Positions 8,703 through 16,990 of a stretch of 64,000 bases of DNA are shown here, in pieces (positions within the stretch are counted from its first letter, which is position 1; each line of letters starts with the position of its first letter). Both the position numbers and the translations under genes were made by a program. The notes beneath the pieces were generated by a model. It did no database searches and was not told the origin of the DNA. It saw only the letters and a program-made list of their open reading frames with translations. This DNA is from Dyadobacter sp. CY345. Lineage in GTDB: Bacteria > Bacteroidota > Bacteroidia > Cytophagales > Spirosomataceae. The stretch spans positions 186,001-250,000 of the forward strand of contig NZ_JAKFFS010000007.1 in assembly GCF_021502725.1 (NCBI RefSeq). Reading direction: 5' to 3'.

Positions 8703-10154
8703 TTAATCTCTTAATATCGGCATACTCATGCAGTGGGACCCTCCACGTGCTCTTGACAATTCCGCGGATGGCAGGGTGATAAATGTGTCTGTCAAAGTTT
8801 CAGGCGAAAGCTCCCCGCTCTCGAATTTTTCAAGCAGATCCTTTGCCTTGATAATCCTGAATCCCTTATTTCTGAAAGCATCAAGGGTTTTATCATTACG
8901 ATCATAACCAATCACTACGCCATCTTTTAACGCAAGAAGATTACAGGAATCCGTCCATTGTTCCCGTTCGCCATAGGGAAACTGATTATTTCCCGAATAA
9001 ATAAACTGAACCTCTTCTCTGCTTCCAAGATCATTACGGCTAATGTCGGCGAGCAGATCTTCAAGATTTTCAATCTCAATCGGTTTATGTTCCAAACCTT
9101 TAATAAATTGAAGAATCTGAAATTGCGGGTTTGTTTCTTTTGGTGCAAAAAAATGCAGAACATCTTTTTTCTTCGCTTCATCGCCTAACCTTCCCAGACT
9201 ACTTAGCAATACCCAAACATTTTTTTTGACTTGCGTGAAAATGGTGTCAATATGCATGTAATCCCGCTTTTTCGGAATTTTAATAATCGTAATAGTATCC
9301 ACCACATTTTTCTCAAACAGAATTTTCATAACCTCCTGAGCAGCATAAACCGAAGTTCGCTCGCTGCAACCTATCAGCAAATGTCTGGGAGCAACCATCA
9401 TAACATCGCCACCTTCCAGCGTGCAACGATGAAATTCACTTCCTTTCTCATCGTCTGGAAGTAAAAAATGCCTTCCGTTTTCAGGTATTTCGATAATATT
9501 TTCCTTCATATCAGCAAACATCGGATGATGAAAGAAAACAAACTGAGCCAGGATAGATTCTCTCGTTCTTGCCGACTTGGCTGGTTTATTGAGCAAAATA
9601 TGGTCGTTGATCACAATCCCGATATCCCGCATGAATATCAGATTGGGCAACGGCGCAAATAACATGCGCTTGTCTGAAAGCGAACCGGAAATGAATATTT
9701 TCGCCAATTCAATCGGATCAAATGTATTCAATTCGTTTTGTGTCTGGTATGAACAACGCTCGATACCGCAGATTGCGGCCGTAAGTTTTATTCGGACATT
9801 TTCATCCTGTAAAATTTCTGCGAGAAGTTTTTGAATGTCAACGACTTTGTCGGAATTAAAATAATTTTCAGAGCCAGGGATATAAAACGACCTTGAAATA
9901 TCGGAATCAATTTCTCTTAATTTCCCTTTAATTTTCTCAGGATCAAGAAAATACAAAAGCAGCTTTACATAAAAATCATATTCACCTTTGCGCATCGTAT
10001 CCAGGTGAACGATATCTTCAAATAGCCAATCCTGAGCCTTGGAGGGTATAACTTTTCCAAGGCCGCGGTCTGGACTATGAATTAAAAGCCTTCTTAATGT
10101 GCCAACTTCTGATGACACGTTTATCGTCGAGGAGATTGATTTGTCTGATTTCAT
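8703..10154 (-). CDS. Arginine deiminase-family protein
   Basis: 483 residues, longer than classical ArcA (~400) but typical of the Bacteroidota form. Family motifs are present: 'SEVGTLRRLLIHSPDRGL' at the N-terminus, 'NLIFMRDIGIVI' (the FxRD motif), 'CTLEGGDVMMV' (Glu/Gly-Gly-Asp substrate site), 'DYMHIDTIFTQ' (catalytic His) and the C-terminal nucleophile motif 'ARGGSHCMSMPI' with Cys475. The expected reaction is arginine + H2O to citrulline + NH3. It is upstream of ctlX in the same direction. A TTACTTTGC sequence about 30 bp upstream is a near-consensus -7 box. No ornithine carbamoyltransferase or carbamate kinase gene is close, so this is not a classical arc operon. Confidence 0.88.
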   Translation of the reverse strand: MKSDKSISSTINVSSEVGTLRRLLIHSPDRGLGKVIPSKAQDWLFEDIVHLDTMRKGEYDFYVKLLLYFLDPEKIKGKLREIDSDISRSFYIPGSENYFNSDKVVDIQKLLAEILQDENVRIKLTAAICGIERCSYQTQNELNTFDPIELAKIFISGSLSDKRMLFAPLPNLIFMRDIGIVINDHILLNKPAKSARTRESILAQFVFFHHPMFADMKENIIEIPENGRHFLLPDDEKGSEFHRCTLEGGDVMMVAPRHLLIGCSERTSVYAAQEVMKILFEKNVVDTITIIKIPKKRDYMHIDTIFTQVKKNVWVLLSSLGRLGDEAKKKDVLHFFAPKETNPQFQILQFIKGLEHKPIEIENLEDLLADISRNDLGSREEVQFIYSGNNQFPYGEREQWTDSCNLLALKDGVVIGYDRNDKTLDAFRNKGFRIIKAKDLLEKFESGELSPETLTDTFITLPSAELSRARGGSHCMSMPILRD

Positions 10155-10181
10155 AAACTTAAAGTCTTAAAGCACCTGCCG

Positions 10182-10190
10182 CAAAGTAAT
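10182..10190 (-). promoter_or_regulatory. Possible -7 box of the arginine deiminase gene
   Basis: On the minus strand the sequence reads ATTACTTTG, one base off TAnnTTTG in spacing, about 30 bp before the start codon at 10154. Confidence 0.25.
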
Positions 10191-10344
10191 GCGGATAATT
10201 CATATTAAAGTCATTTGTTAATTGCTTTGTCTACATTTATATAGACTATGTTGGAAATTCATCCCGGATGATGGAACATACGTGCCTGTAAAAAGGTTAA
10301 TAAAGATGTATAAAGATAATGTTTGCTTTGCACGGGGTTGGTAA

Positions 10345-10376
10345 TTTTCATATACGACCAAAGCTTACTACTTTTG
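10345..10376 (+). promoter_or_regulatory. Likely promoter of the suf operon
   Basis: TACTTTTG (10369-10376) is a perfect TAnnTTTG -7 box, with TTTC at 10346-10349 at the preferred 19-nt spacing. The predicted start of transcription is near 10383, leaving a ~38-nt leader before the sufC ATG at 10421. It also argues against an upstream start at 10319. Confidence 0.42.
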
Positions 10377-10420
10377 CGGTAAATTTACCAAGAACTACAT
10401 ATACAAGTATAAATTTAGTT

Positions 10421-11188
10421 ATGCTCTCAATTAATGGATTACGCGCCTCAATCGAAGGCAAAGAAATATTAAAAGGCATCAATCTGGGAATCAAACCAGG
10501 TGAAGTGCATGCCATCATGGGGCCGAATGGATCGGGAAAGAGTACTTTGGCATCTGTTTTGGCAGGAAGAGAGGAGTATGAGGTTACTGGGGGAAGTGTA
10601 ACTTTTAACGGAATAGATCTCTTGGAACTTGCAGCGGAAGAAAGAGCTGCCGAAGGGATTTTTCTTGCATTCCAATATCCTGTCGAAATTCCTGGTGTTA
10701 CAACCATCAACTTTTTGAAAACTGCTGTTAACGAAATTCGTAAATATAACGGAGAAGAACCTTTGGATGCGGCACGTTTCCTGAAAATGGTACGTGAGAA
10801 AGCGAAATTGGTTAGCATGAACGATTCTCTGCTGAAACGTGCTTTGAATGAGGGTTTTTCAGGTGGTGAGAAAAAAAGAAATGAAATCTTCCAGATGGCG
10901 GTTCTTGAACCAAAACTGGCAATTTTGGATGAAACAGATTCAGGGCTTGATATTGATGCGTTGCGTATTGTAGCAGAAGGTGTTAATTCACTTCGTTCTC
11001 CTGATCGTTCTGCCATTGTTGTGACTCACTATCAGCGCCTTTTGGATTATATAGTACCTGATTTTGTCCACGTACTTTACAAAGGAAGAATTGTTAAATC
11101 CGGCGGAAAAGAACTGGCTTTTGAATTGGAAGAAAAAGGATACGACTGGATTAAGGCCGAAGTTGAGGCTGCGGAAGTAAATCAATAA
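10421..11188 (+). CDS. sufC: SufC, Fe-S cluster assembly ATPase
   Basis: 255 residues from ATG 10421 ('MLSINGLRASIEGKEIL'), the canonical SufC start; sequence upstream of it is poorly conserved and overlaps the promoter. ABC-type ATPase with Walker A 'GPNGSGKST' (34-42), signature 'FSGGEKKR', Walker B 'LAILDETDSGLD' carrying the SufC-type Asp-Glu-Thr-Asp, and H-loop His in 'VVTHYQR'. SufC powers the cytosolic SufBCD scaffold for Fe-S cluster assembly. First gene of the operon here; sufB, normally directly upstream in Bacteroidota, is not beside it. Confidence 0.95.
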   Translation: MLSINGLRASIEGKEILKGINLGIKPGEVHAIMGPNGSGKSTLASVLAGREEYEVTGGSVTFNGIDLLELAAEERAAEGIFLAFQYPVEIPGVTTINFLKTAVNEIRKYNGEEPLDAARFLKMVREKAKLVSMNDSLLKRALNEGFSGGEKKRNEIFQMAVLEPKLAILDETDSGLDIDALRIVAEGVNSLRSPDRSAIVVTHYQRLLDYIVPDFVHVLYKGRIVKSGGKELAFELEEKGYDWIKAEVEAAEVNQ

Positions 11189-11266
11189 TCTGACTTAAAT
11201 TCTCAGGTTATTGTCGGATTGGCCGACAGGGCAATCAAGTAAAATCACTTTCAATACCAATAAGGA

Positions 11267-12586
11267 ATGACTTTCGAAACAATAGATTTAAAAACGAAGT
11301 TAATCACAGATTTTCACGCACGGGAATCCGTGATGAATGGTGAGGCTAAGTCTGCCTTTCACCAGAAAAAACGTGCTGCACTGGCTCAGTTTGATACGTT
11401 GGGATTTCCGACGATCCAAAATGAGGAGTGGAAATACAGCAATGTTCGTGATCTGATCAGCGCTTCTTATAATTTTAACACAAGCGATACGCTTTCGGCA
11501 GAGGATCTGGTGGATCTGAAAATGCCGGAGCAGGCTGCCAATATATTGTATTTTGTAAACGGTCATTACAATGCCGCTTTGTCTACAATGGTTTCTTCTA
11601 CTGATCAGATCATTATAGATTCTTTGCAAAATGCCTACAAGAATAATCCTGAGCTTGTTAATTCATATTTTGATGAGCTTGTAAAGGATGATACCGATGC
11701 CTTCACATCTTTGAATACAGCTTTCGCTCATGACGGCGTTTTTATCCATATTCCGGATAATAAAACGGTTGAGCATCCGGTAATTTTGCGATTTGTGAGT
11801 GACGCCCGCCAGGAAAACATTGGAAGCCAGCCTCGTAATATTATTGCAGTTGGTAAAAATGCACATGTGAAAATTGCGGAAGCTTTCAGAACTATTGGAG
11901 AGCAGCGCTCTTTCACCAATGTTGTCACTGAAATCAATGTTGGAGAAGAAGCTGGCGTCGAATATTACAAAGTTCAGAATGAAAGTGAAAATGCATACCA
12001 TATCGGAACTACGCAAGTTCGGATGCTGGAAAAGTCACACTTTTATGCAGCGACCGTGACGTTAAACGGAAAGTTTACCAGAAATAACCTGAACATCGTT
12101 ATTGACGGAGAACATTGTGAAGCGTACATGTATGGGTTGTATTTTCCGGACGGATCTCAGCATGTTGATAATCATACCGTTGCAGATCACCGCAAGCCTA
12201 ATTCAGAGAGTAACGAATTATATAAAGGAATTTTGCGCGACAGGTCGAAAGGCGTTTTCAATGGCAAGATTTTTGTTCGTCCTGATGCTCAGAAAACGAA
12301 TGCGTTTCAGTCTTGCAAAAACATCGTTTTATCTACTGACGCGACGATGTATACAAAACCTCAGCTTGAAATTTTTGCTGACGACGTGAAATGTTCGCAT
12401 GGAACGACAACCGGGCAGATTGACGAGGAAGCATTGTTCTATATGCGTTCTCGGGGAATTTCAAAGCCGGAAGCAATGTCACTATTGATGTTTGCTTTTT
12501 GTGCCGATGTTGTTTCACAGATTAAAATTGATTCGATTCGTGAATACCTTGAAAATGTAATTGCAGAGAAACTTTCCAGGAGCTAA
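11267..12586 (+). CDS. sufD: SufD, Fe-S cluster assembly scaffold subunit
   Basis: 439 residues of the SufD family, partner of SufC and SufB in the cytosolic SUF scaffold. The N-terminal helical region contains 'FPTIQNEEWKYSNV', and the beta-helix core ends with the conserved 'DDVKCSHGTTTGQIDEEALFYMRSRG' block (shared by SufB/SufD) and 'LENVIAEKL'. It starts 78 bp after sufC, on the same strand. The SufB-specific cluster residues and length (~480) are absent, so this is SufD and not a displaced SufB. A terminator-like hairpin follows before sufS. Confidence 0.94.
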   Translation: MTFETIDLKTKLITDFHARESVMNGEAKSAFHQKKRAALAQFDTLGFPTIQNEEWKYSNVRDLISASYNFNTSDTLSAEDLVDLKMPEQAANILYFVNGHYNAALSTMVSSTDQIIIDSLQNAYKNNPELVNSYFDELVKDDTDAFTSLNTAFAHDGVFIHIPDNKTVEHPVILRFVSDARQENIGSQPRNIIAVGKNAHVKIAEAFRTIGEQRSFTNVVTEINVGEEAGVEYYKVQNESENAYHIGTTQVRMLEKSHFYAATVTLNGKFTRNNLNIVIDGEHCEAYMYGLYFPDGSQHVDNHTVADHRKPNSESNELYKGILRDRSKGVFNGKIFVRPDAQKTNAFQSCKNIVLSTDATMYTKPQLEIFADDVKCSHGTTTGQIDEEALFYMRSRGISKPEAMSLLMFAFCADVVSQIKIDSIREYLENVIAEKLSRS

Positions 12587-12618
12587 TATTCGTTCTGTCT
12601 TTACAAATACTTATTTTA

Positions 12619-12660
12619 ATGCCCAACCTTCTCTTCAATTGGGTTGGGCATTTCTCTTTA
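12619..12660 (+). terminator. Terminator-like hairpin between sufD and sufS
   Basis: Perfect 11-bp stem AATGCCCAACC (12619-12629) / GGTTGGGCATT (12642-12652), followed by TTTCTCTTTA. The weak T-tract suggests partial termination or attenuation inside the suf operon, which would lower sufS and later genes relative to sufCD. Confidence 0.6.
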
Positions 12661-12673
12661 ATACTGAAAAGAA

Positions 12674-13900
12674 ATGAATAATTTCCCAGATATAGCGTCT
12701 ATCCGAAATGATTTCCCCATTCTAAATGAAATCGTTAACGGAAAACAACTTGTGTATTTCGACAATGCCGCTACAACGCAAAAACCTCGTATTGTACTAG
12801 ACGCGCTGTCGGGATATTATGAGCATTATAACGCCAACATCCACCGTGGTATTCATCATCTTGCGGAAAAAGCGACAGGTGCTTTCGAAGATACGCGGCG
12901 CCGTGTTCAGAAATTTATCAATGCTCCTTTGTCTGAGGAGGTCATTTTTACGTACGGCACAACGGATAGCATTAACCTCGTGGCTCAGTCTTATGGTCGG
13001 AAATTTTTGAAAGCAGGTGATGAAATCATCATTTCGACGATGGAGCATCACTCGAATATTGTGCCCTGGCAGATGCTTTGTGAAGAAAAAGGCTGTGTTC
13101 TGAGAGTCATCCCGATTAATGAAGAAGGAGAGCTTTTGATGGATGAATATGAAAAAATGCTTTCTGAGAAAACGAAGATTGTTTCGGTAGTGCATGCTTC
13201 CAATGCTTTGGGTACAATCAATCCGGTTGTTGAGATTATTGAAAAAGCGCATAAGGTTGGAGCGAAGGTATTGCTGGACGGAGCTCAGGCCAGTTCACAT
13301 TTGTTTTTGGATGTTCAGGCACTTGACGTAGATTTTTACGCTTTTTCGCTTCATAAAATTTACGGTCCGACCGGAATGGGTATTCTGTTTGGTAAAAAGG
13401 AATTGTTGGACTCGATGCCTCCATACCGTGGCGGCGGAGAGATGATCAAAGAAGTAACATTTGAGAAGACGACTTATAATGAGTTGCCTTATAAATTTGA
13501 AGCTGGTACTCCGAATATCGCAGACGTAGTTGCTGCCAAATATGCTCTCGATTACGTGGATAAGTTGGGGAAAGAGAATATTGTGAACCATGAAAGTGCG
13601 TTATTGAAATATGCTACCGAAGCTGTCCGAGAGATTTCCGGGCTTAGGATTATTGGTCAGGCAAAAGAAAAGGTAAGTGTGTTATCGTTTGTTATTGACG
13701 GCATGCATCATCAGGATATTGCCGTGATCCTGGATAATCAGGGAATAGCGGTTCGTACGGGACATCACTGCACTCAACCTTTAATGTCGCGTTTAGGAAT
13801 TTTAGGAACCACACGTGCATCATTTGCTGTTTATAACACGATTGAAGAAATTGATAGTTTGATCAAAGGACTTCATAAGGCCAAGAAGATGTTGGGTTAA
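12674..13900 (+). CDS. sufS: SufS, group II cysteine desulfurase
   Basis: 408 residues, PLP-dependent, removing sulfur from cysteine as persulfide for Fe-S assembly. PLP lysine is Lys228 in 'FSLHKIYGPTGMG'; substrate/PLP residues appear in 'FDNAATTQKP', 'ATGAFEDTRRRVQKFI', 'TMEHHSNIVPWQ' and 'LDGAQASSHL'; the persulfide cysteine is Cys366 in 'VRTGHHCTQPLM', in the short SufS-type active-site loop. Full length. It is followed after 58 bp by a toxin-antitoxin pair and then by its partner sufE. Confidence 0.95.
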   Translation: MNNFPDIASIRNDFPILNEIVNGKQLVYFDNAATTQKPRIVLDALSGYYEHYNANIHRGIHHLAEKATGAFEDTRRRVQKFINAPLSEEVIFTYGTTDSINLVAQSYGRKFLKAGDEIIISTMEHHSNIVPWQMLCEEKGCVLRVIPINEEGELLMDEYEKMLSEKTKIVSVVHASNALGTINPVVEIIEKAHKVGAKVLLDGAQASSHLFLDVQALDVDFYAFSLHKIYGPTGMGILFGKKELLDSMPPYRGGGEMIKEVTFEKTTYNELPYKFEAGTPNIADVVAAKYALDYVDKLGKENIVNHESALLKYATEAVREISGLRIIGQAKEKVSVLSFVIDGMHHQDIAVILDNQGIAVRTGHHCTQPLMSRLGILGTTRASFAVYNTIEEIDSLIKGLHKAKKMLG

Positions 13901-13958
13901 TCTGAATTTGTCCAATTATTTGTATATTCAAAAGCATAAACTATTTAACATTAAGAAA

Positions 13959-14147
13959 ATGGAGACAATTCCAAAAAATGTATTGATAGAATCGCTTAAA
14001 ACAATGCCAGATAATTTGGAAGTAGAACAAGTAATTGAACAGATCATTTTGTTATCCAAAATCGAGCGTTCAAGAAAGCAATTGGATAGTGGAGCGTTTC
14101 AGATGCATGATGATGTGAAAAATGCCTATAAAAAATGGCTGGAATAA
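13959..14147 (+). CDS. Antitoxin of a RelE/ParE-type pair
   Basis: 62 residues from ATG 13959 ('METIPKNVLIESL'); an upstream start would add an implausible leader. Composition is that of a small helical antitoxin: 'LEVEQVIEQIILLSKIERSRKQLDSG' with a C-terminal 'DVKNAYKKWLE' likely to contact the toxin, as in ParD-like or YefM-like partner proteins. I cannot assign a DNA-binding fold family. The last 13 nt overlap the toxin gene, the usual translational coupling in type II modules. Confidence 0.75.
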   Translation: METIPKNVLIESLKTMPDNLEVEQVIEQIILLSKIERSRKQLDSGAFQMHDDVKNAYKKWLE

Positions 14148-14425
14148 GGTGGTCTTTTGAGGCTAGACAGGATTTGGATACTATTTTTTTAAAACTAAGT
14201 TCAGAATCTGTGTCATATTCCCAAAAATGGATTAATGATGTTTTTAACAAAACTGAGCTGCTTGAAAAATTTCCAAATATGGGTCGAACCCTTCCGGAAA
14301 CGAGATTATCCAGTATCAGGGAGATTTTAGTTGGGAAGTATCGGATAATATATAACGTTGCAAAAGATAATACAATTGAGATTATGGCAATCAGGCATTC
14401 ATCACGGCCATTATCAGAATATTAA
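14135..14425 (+). CDS. RelE/ParE-family toxin
   Basis: 96 residues with the RelE/ParE fold pattern: 'IRWSFEARQDLDTIFLKLS' opening, 'FNKTELLEKFPNMGRTLPE', a conserved 'IREILVGKYRIIYNVA' strand pair and the terminal 'IEIMAIRHSSRPLSEY' with the His/Arg typical of ParE-like toxins. Members inhibit translation by mRNA cleavage (RelE) or target gyrase (ParE); the sequence favours the ParE-like branch but does not decide it. It begins inside the antitoxin gene and ends 3 bp before sufE, placing the module inside the suf operon. Confidence 0.82.
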   Translation: MAGIRWSFEARQDLDTIFLKLSSESVSYSQKWINDVFNKTELLEKFPNMGRTLPETRLSSIREILVGKYRIIYNVAKDNTIEIMAIRHSSRPLSEY

Positions 14426-14428
14426 ATT

Positions 14429-14848
14429 ATGACAATTAACGAAGCACAAGACGAACTAATCGAAGATTTTGAATTGTTTGACGATTGGGAAAGTAAGTAT
14501 GAGTATATTATTGATCTCGGAAAACAATTTCCTCCGTTGGAAGAACAATATAAAACCGAAGAAAATATTATCAAAGGCTGCCAGTCCAGAGTTTGGTTAA
14601 ACGCTTATATGGATGGTGATCTTCTCAAATTTGAAGCAGATAGTGATGCCATCATTGTGAGAGGATTGGTAAGTATGCTGGTAAAAGTTTTGTCAGGCCA
14701 CACGCCAGAAGAAATTTCCAAAGCAGATCTTTATTTCATGGAACGAGTTGGTTTGCACCAGCATTTGGCTCAAACACGCTCTAATGGATTAGCGTCAATG
14801 TTAAAACAAATGAGAACTTACGGCATCGCTTACCAGGCAGCTGATTAA
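14429..14848 (+). CDS. sufE: SufE, sulfur acceptor for SufS
   Basis: 139 residues. The catalytic sulfur-acceptor Cys51 lies in 'IIKGCQSRVW', the invariant SufE motif; 'DWESKYEYIIDLGKQFPPLEE' and 'FMERVGLHQHLAQTRSNGL' are also family signatures. SufE takes the persulfide from SufS and hands it to the SufBCD scaffold. Only 3 bp separate it from the toxin stop codon, so its expression is probably coupled to the toxin-antitoxin transcript. Confidence 0.95.
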   Translation: MTINEAQDELIEDFELFDDWESKYEYIIDLGKQFPPLEEQYKTEENIIKGCQSRVWLNAYMDGDLLKFEADSDAIIVRGLVSMLVKVLSGHTPEEISKADLYFMERVGLHQHLAQTRSNGLASMLKQMRTYGIAYQAAD

Positions 14849-14907
14849 AAAAATATCAAAAGTAAAAACTAACAGCACTCAGTTACTGTTATCCTAAATA
14901 AAAAGAA

Positions 14908-15219
14908 ATGAGCGAATCAGAATTGCGTGAAGAGGTTGTTAAAGCGATCAAAATGGTTTACGATCCGGAAATTCCGGTTGATGTTTACGAGCTTGGCCTC
15001 ATATACGATTTGAAAATATTTCCTGTTAATAATGTTTTTGTCTCAATGACCTTAACTTCGCCTTCGTGTCCGTCTGCGGGTACTCTGCCAGGAGAAGTTG
15101 AACAAAAGATCAGAGAAGTGGAAGGTGTGAATGATGTTAGTATAGAACTTACTTTCGATCCTCCTTATACGACTGAAATGATGTCGGAAGAAGCGAAACT
15201 GGAACTTGGATTTATGTAA
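14908..15219 (+). CDS. SUF-associated DUF59/PaaD-like Fe-S assembly factor
   Basis: 103 residues of the MIP18/DUF59 family (SufT-like domain). Conserved features: 'YDPEIPVDVYELGLIYDL', 'VSMTLTSPSCPSAGTLPGEV' with the reactive Cys54 region, and 'VELTFDPPYTTEMMSEEAKLELGFM' type C-terminus as in stand-alone SUF operon members. It is thought to help Fe-S cluster maturation or delivery to targets. It follows sufE by 59 bp in the same operon. Confidence 0.92.
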   Translation: MSESELREEVVKAIKMVYDPEIPVDVYELGLIYDLKIFPVNNVFVSMTLTSPSCPSAGTLPGEVEQKIREVEGVNDVSIELTFDPPYTTEMMSEEAKLELGFM

Positions 15220-15331
15220 AAGTGGCCATCGGCTTTCGGCTACTAAACTAAAATAAAAATAATTAAATAGTCGGACACGAAAGTGCTCTGACTAGGAGCT
15301 AATCAATTTTAACTTTAAACTTTAAGAAAAT

Positions 15332-15760
15332 ATGTATCCTCCACAGTTAGTAGCGCCTATGAAGGCGGAGTTGACTAATGTCGGTTTTCAGGATTTGACA
15401 AGTGCGGAAGAAGTAGACAACTTCATGCAGAATATGAAAGGCACTGCTTTGGTAGTGATCAATTCAGTTTGCGGTTGTGCTGCTGGTGCTGCCCGTCCGG
15501 GTGTGAGAGCATCTTTGGAACGCAGTGAAGTGAAACCAGATCAACTGGCGACTGTTTTTGCAGGTTTCGATTCTGAGGCTGTTGCGAAAATGCGCGAATA
15601 TACTTTGCCATATCCTCCGTCATCTCCTGCGGTAGCTCTTTTCAAGGATGGTGAATTGATCCATTTTGTTGAACGTCATCATATCGAAGGCCGTTCTGCT
15701 GAAATGATTGCACAGCATTTGCAAATGGCATTTGAAGAATTTTGCGTTGAAGAAGCGTAA
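15332..15760 (+). CDS. BrxA/BrxB-family bacilliredoxin (YphP-like)
   Basis: 142 residues with the atypical thioredoxin-fold CGC motif at 47-49 ('NSVCGCAAGAARPG'), plus 'MREYTLPYPPSSPAVALFKDGE' and 'FVERHHIEGRSAEMIA', all diagnostic of the bacilliredoxin family. Family members remove bacillithiol mixed disulfides or act in disulfide isomerisation; Bacteroidota carry it regularly next to suf genes. It ends the suf unit before a strong terminator. Confidence 0.93.
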   Translation: MYPPQLVAPMKAELTNVGFQDLTSAEEVDNFMQNMKGTALVVINSVCGCAAGAARPGVRASLERSEVKPDQLATVFAGFDSEAVAKMREYTLPYPPSSPAVALFKDGELIHFVERHHIEGRSAEMIAQHLQMAFEEFCVEEA

Positions 15761-15784
15761 ATCAATTCTTTTTTGATATTTTAA

Positions 15785-15828
15785 ACGGCTACTTTCAAAA
15801 TAATTCGAAAGTAGCCGTCTGTTTTTTT
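15785..15828 (+). terminator. Strong terminator at the end of the suf operon
   Basis: Perfect 12-bp stem ACGGCTACTTTC (15785-15796) / GAAAGTAGCCGT (15807-15818), 10-nt loop, then a seven-T run. Confidence 0.92.
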
Positions 15829-15854
15829 AAGATTTATTTTCAGATCTGAATTTT

Positions 15855-16964
15855 ATGCAAGGACATCGTTTCACCAAATTTGTACCAGCAGAGCAAACAG
15901 GAAATAGTAAGTTTGATCAGCTTTTTGATATTTTTCAGCAGTTACTGCTGATGACGTCAGGTGATGTTAGCGAGGCTATGTCCTGGCTAAGTGAGCTCGA
16001 CAGGCAATATAATCTGACCAATGATTCTTACGGAATTGGTGATTTTTTCGATGATTTAAAGAAAAAAGGATATATCACCGAGGAAAAAGGGGAGGGAGAG
16101 AGTAAATTAATCATGACGCCAAAGGCAGAAAAAAGCATCCGGAAAAGTGCTTTAGATGAGATTTTTGGTAAACTGAAAAGATCGAAATCAGGAGGAAATC
16201 ACCACACGCCTTACATGGGATCGGGTGACGAATTAAGCAGCGATATCCGTCAGTTTCAATTTGGCGATACGCTCGATCAGATTGCCATGACAGAATCCAT
16301 CAAAAATGCACAGGTAAATCACGGAATTGGTGATTTTATGCTGATGGAGAATGATCTTGAAGTCGTTGAACGCGAGCAAAAAACGACAACGGCCACGGTT
16401 GTGATGATTGATATAAGCCATTCAATGATCTTATATGGTGAAGACAGAATTACTCCCGCAAAAAAAGTGGCATTGGCTTTGGCGGAATTGATCCGGTCAA
16501 AATACCCAAAGGATTCATTAGATATTATCGTTTTTGGAAATGATGCCTGGCAGATTCAGTTGAAAGATTTGCCTTATCTCGAAGTCGGTCCTTACCATAC
16601 CAATACTGTTGCAGGTCTGGAACTTGCGATGGATATCCTTCGTCGTAAAAAGACTCGTAACAAGCAGATTTTTATGATTACCGATGGGAAACCAACATGT
16701 TTGAAAGAAGGTATTAAATATTACAAAAATAGTTTCGGACTTGACCGGAAAATTATTAGTAAAACTTTGACTCTGGCCGCACAGTGCCGACGTCTGGAAA
16801 TTCCGGTTACTACTTTTATGATTGCAACGGATCCTTATTTAAAACAGTTTGTTCAGGATTTTACCAAAGTAAATAATGGACGGGCCTATTATAGTAATCT
16901 CCAAGGTTTAGGCGGATTTGTACTGGAAGATTTCCAAAGAAACCGTAGAAAGAATATGAAATAA
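15855..16964 (+). CDS. VWA-domain protein, likely partner of a MoxR/Mg-chelatase-like ATPase
   Basis: 369 residues, cytosolic. The first ~160 residues are helical and basic in part ('IFGKLKRSKSG'); residues ~178-360 form a von Willebrand A domain with a complete MIDAS: Asp186-x-Ser188-x-Ser190 ('MIDISHSM'), Thr near 249-251 ('PYHTNTVAG') and Asp277 in 'MITDGKPT'. Such proteins usually act with AAA+ MoxR or magnesium-chelatase ChlI-like ATPases in metal insertion or complex remodelling; a matching ATPase is present in this window but 29 kb away at 46.4-47.9 kb. The stop codon is inside a terminator stem. Confidence 0.87.
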   Translation: MQGHRFTKFVPAEQTGNSKFDQLFDIFQQLLLMTSGDVSEAMSWLSELDRQYNLTNDSYGIGDFFDDLKKKGYITEEKGEGESKLIMTPKAEKSIRKSALDEIFGKLKRSKSGGNHHTPYMGSGDELSSDIRQFQFGDTLDQIAMTESIKNAQVNHGIGDFMLMENDLEVVEREQKTTTATVVMIDISHSMILYGEDRITPAKKVALALAELIRSKYPKDSLDIIVFGNDAWQIQLKDLPYLEVGPYHTNTVAGLELAMDILRRKKTRNKQIFMITDGKPTCLKEGIKYYKNSFGLDRKIISKTLTLAAQCRRLEIPVTTFMIATDPYLKQFVQDFTKVNNGRAYYSNLQGLGGFVLEDFQRNRRKNMK

Positions 16965-16990
16965 CCGGTCGTTCAACCGGTTATTTTTTT
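16960..16990. terminator. Terminator between VWA and PIG-L genes
   Basis: Perfect 10-bp stem AATAACCGGT (16960-16969) / ACCGGTTATT (16976-16985), loop of 6 nt, then a T-run. It overlaps the VWA stop codon and lies just before the convergent PIG-L stop. Confidence 0.88.

Noticed and set aside
10319..10420. N-terminal extension of SufC from 10319
   Set aside because: It overlaps the promoter-like element and the family start is at 10421.
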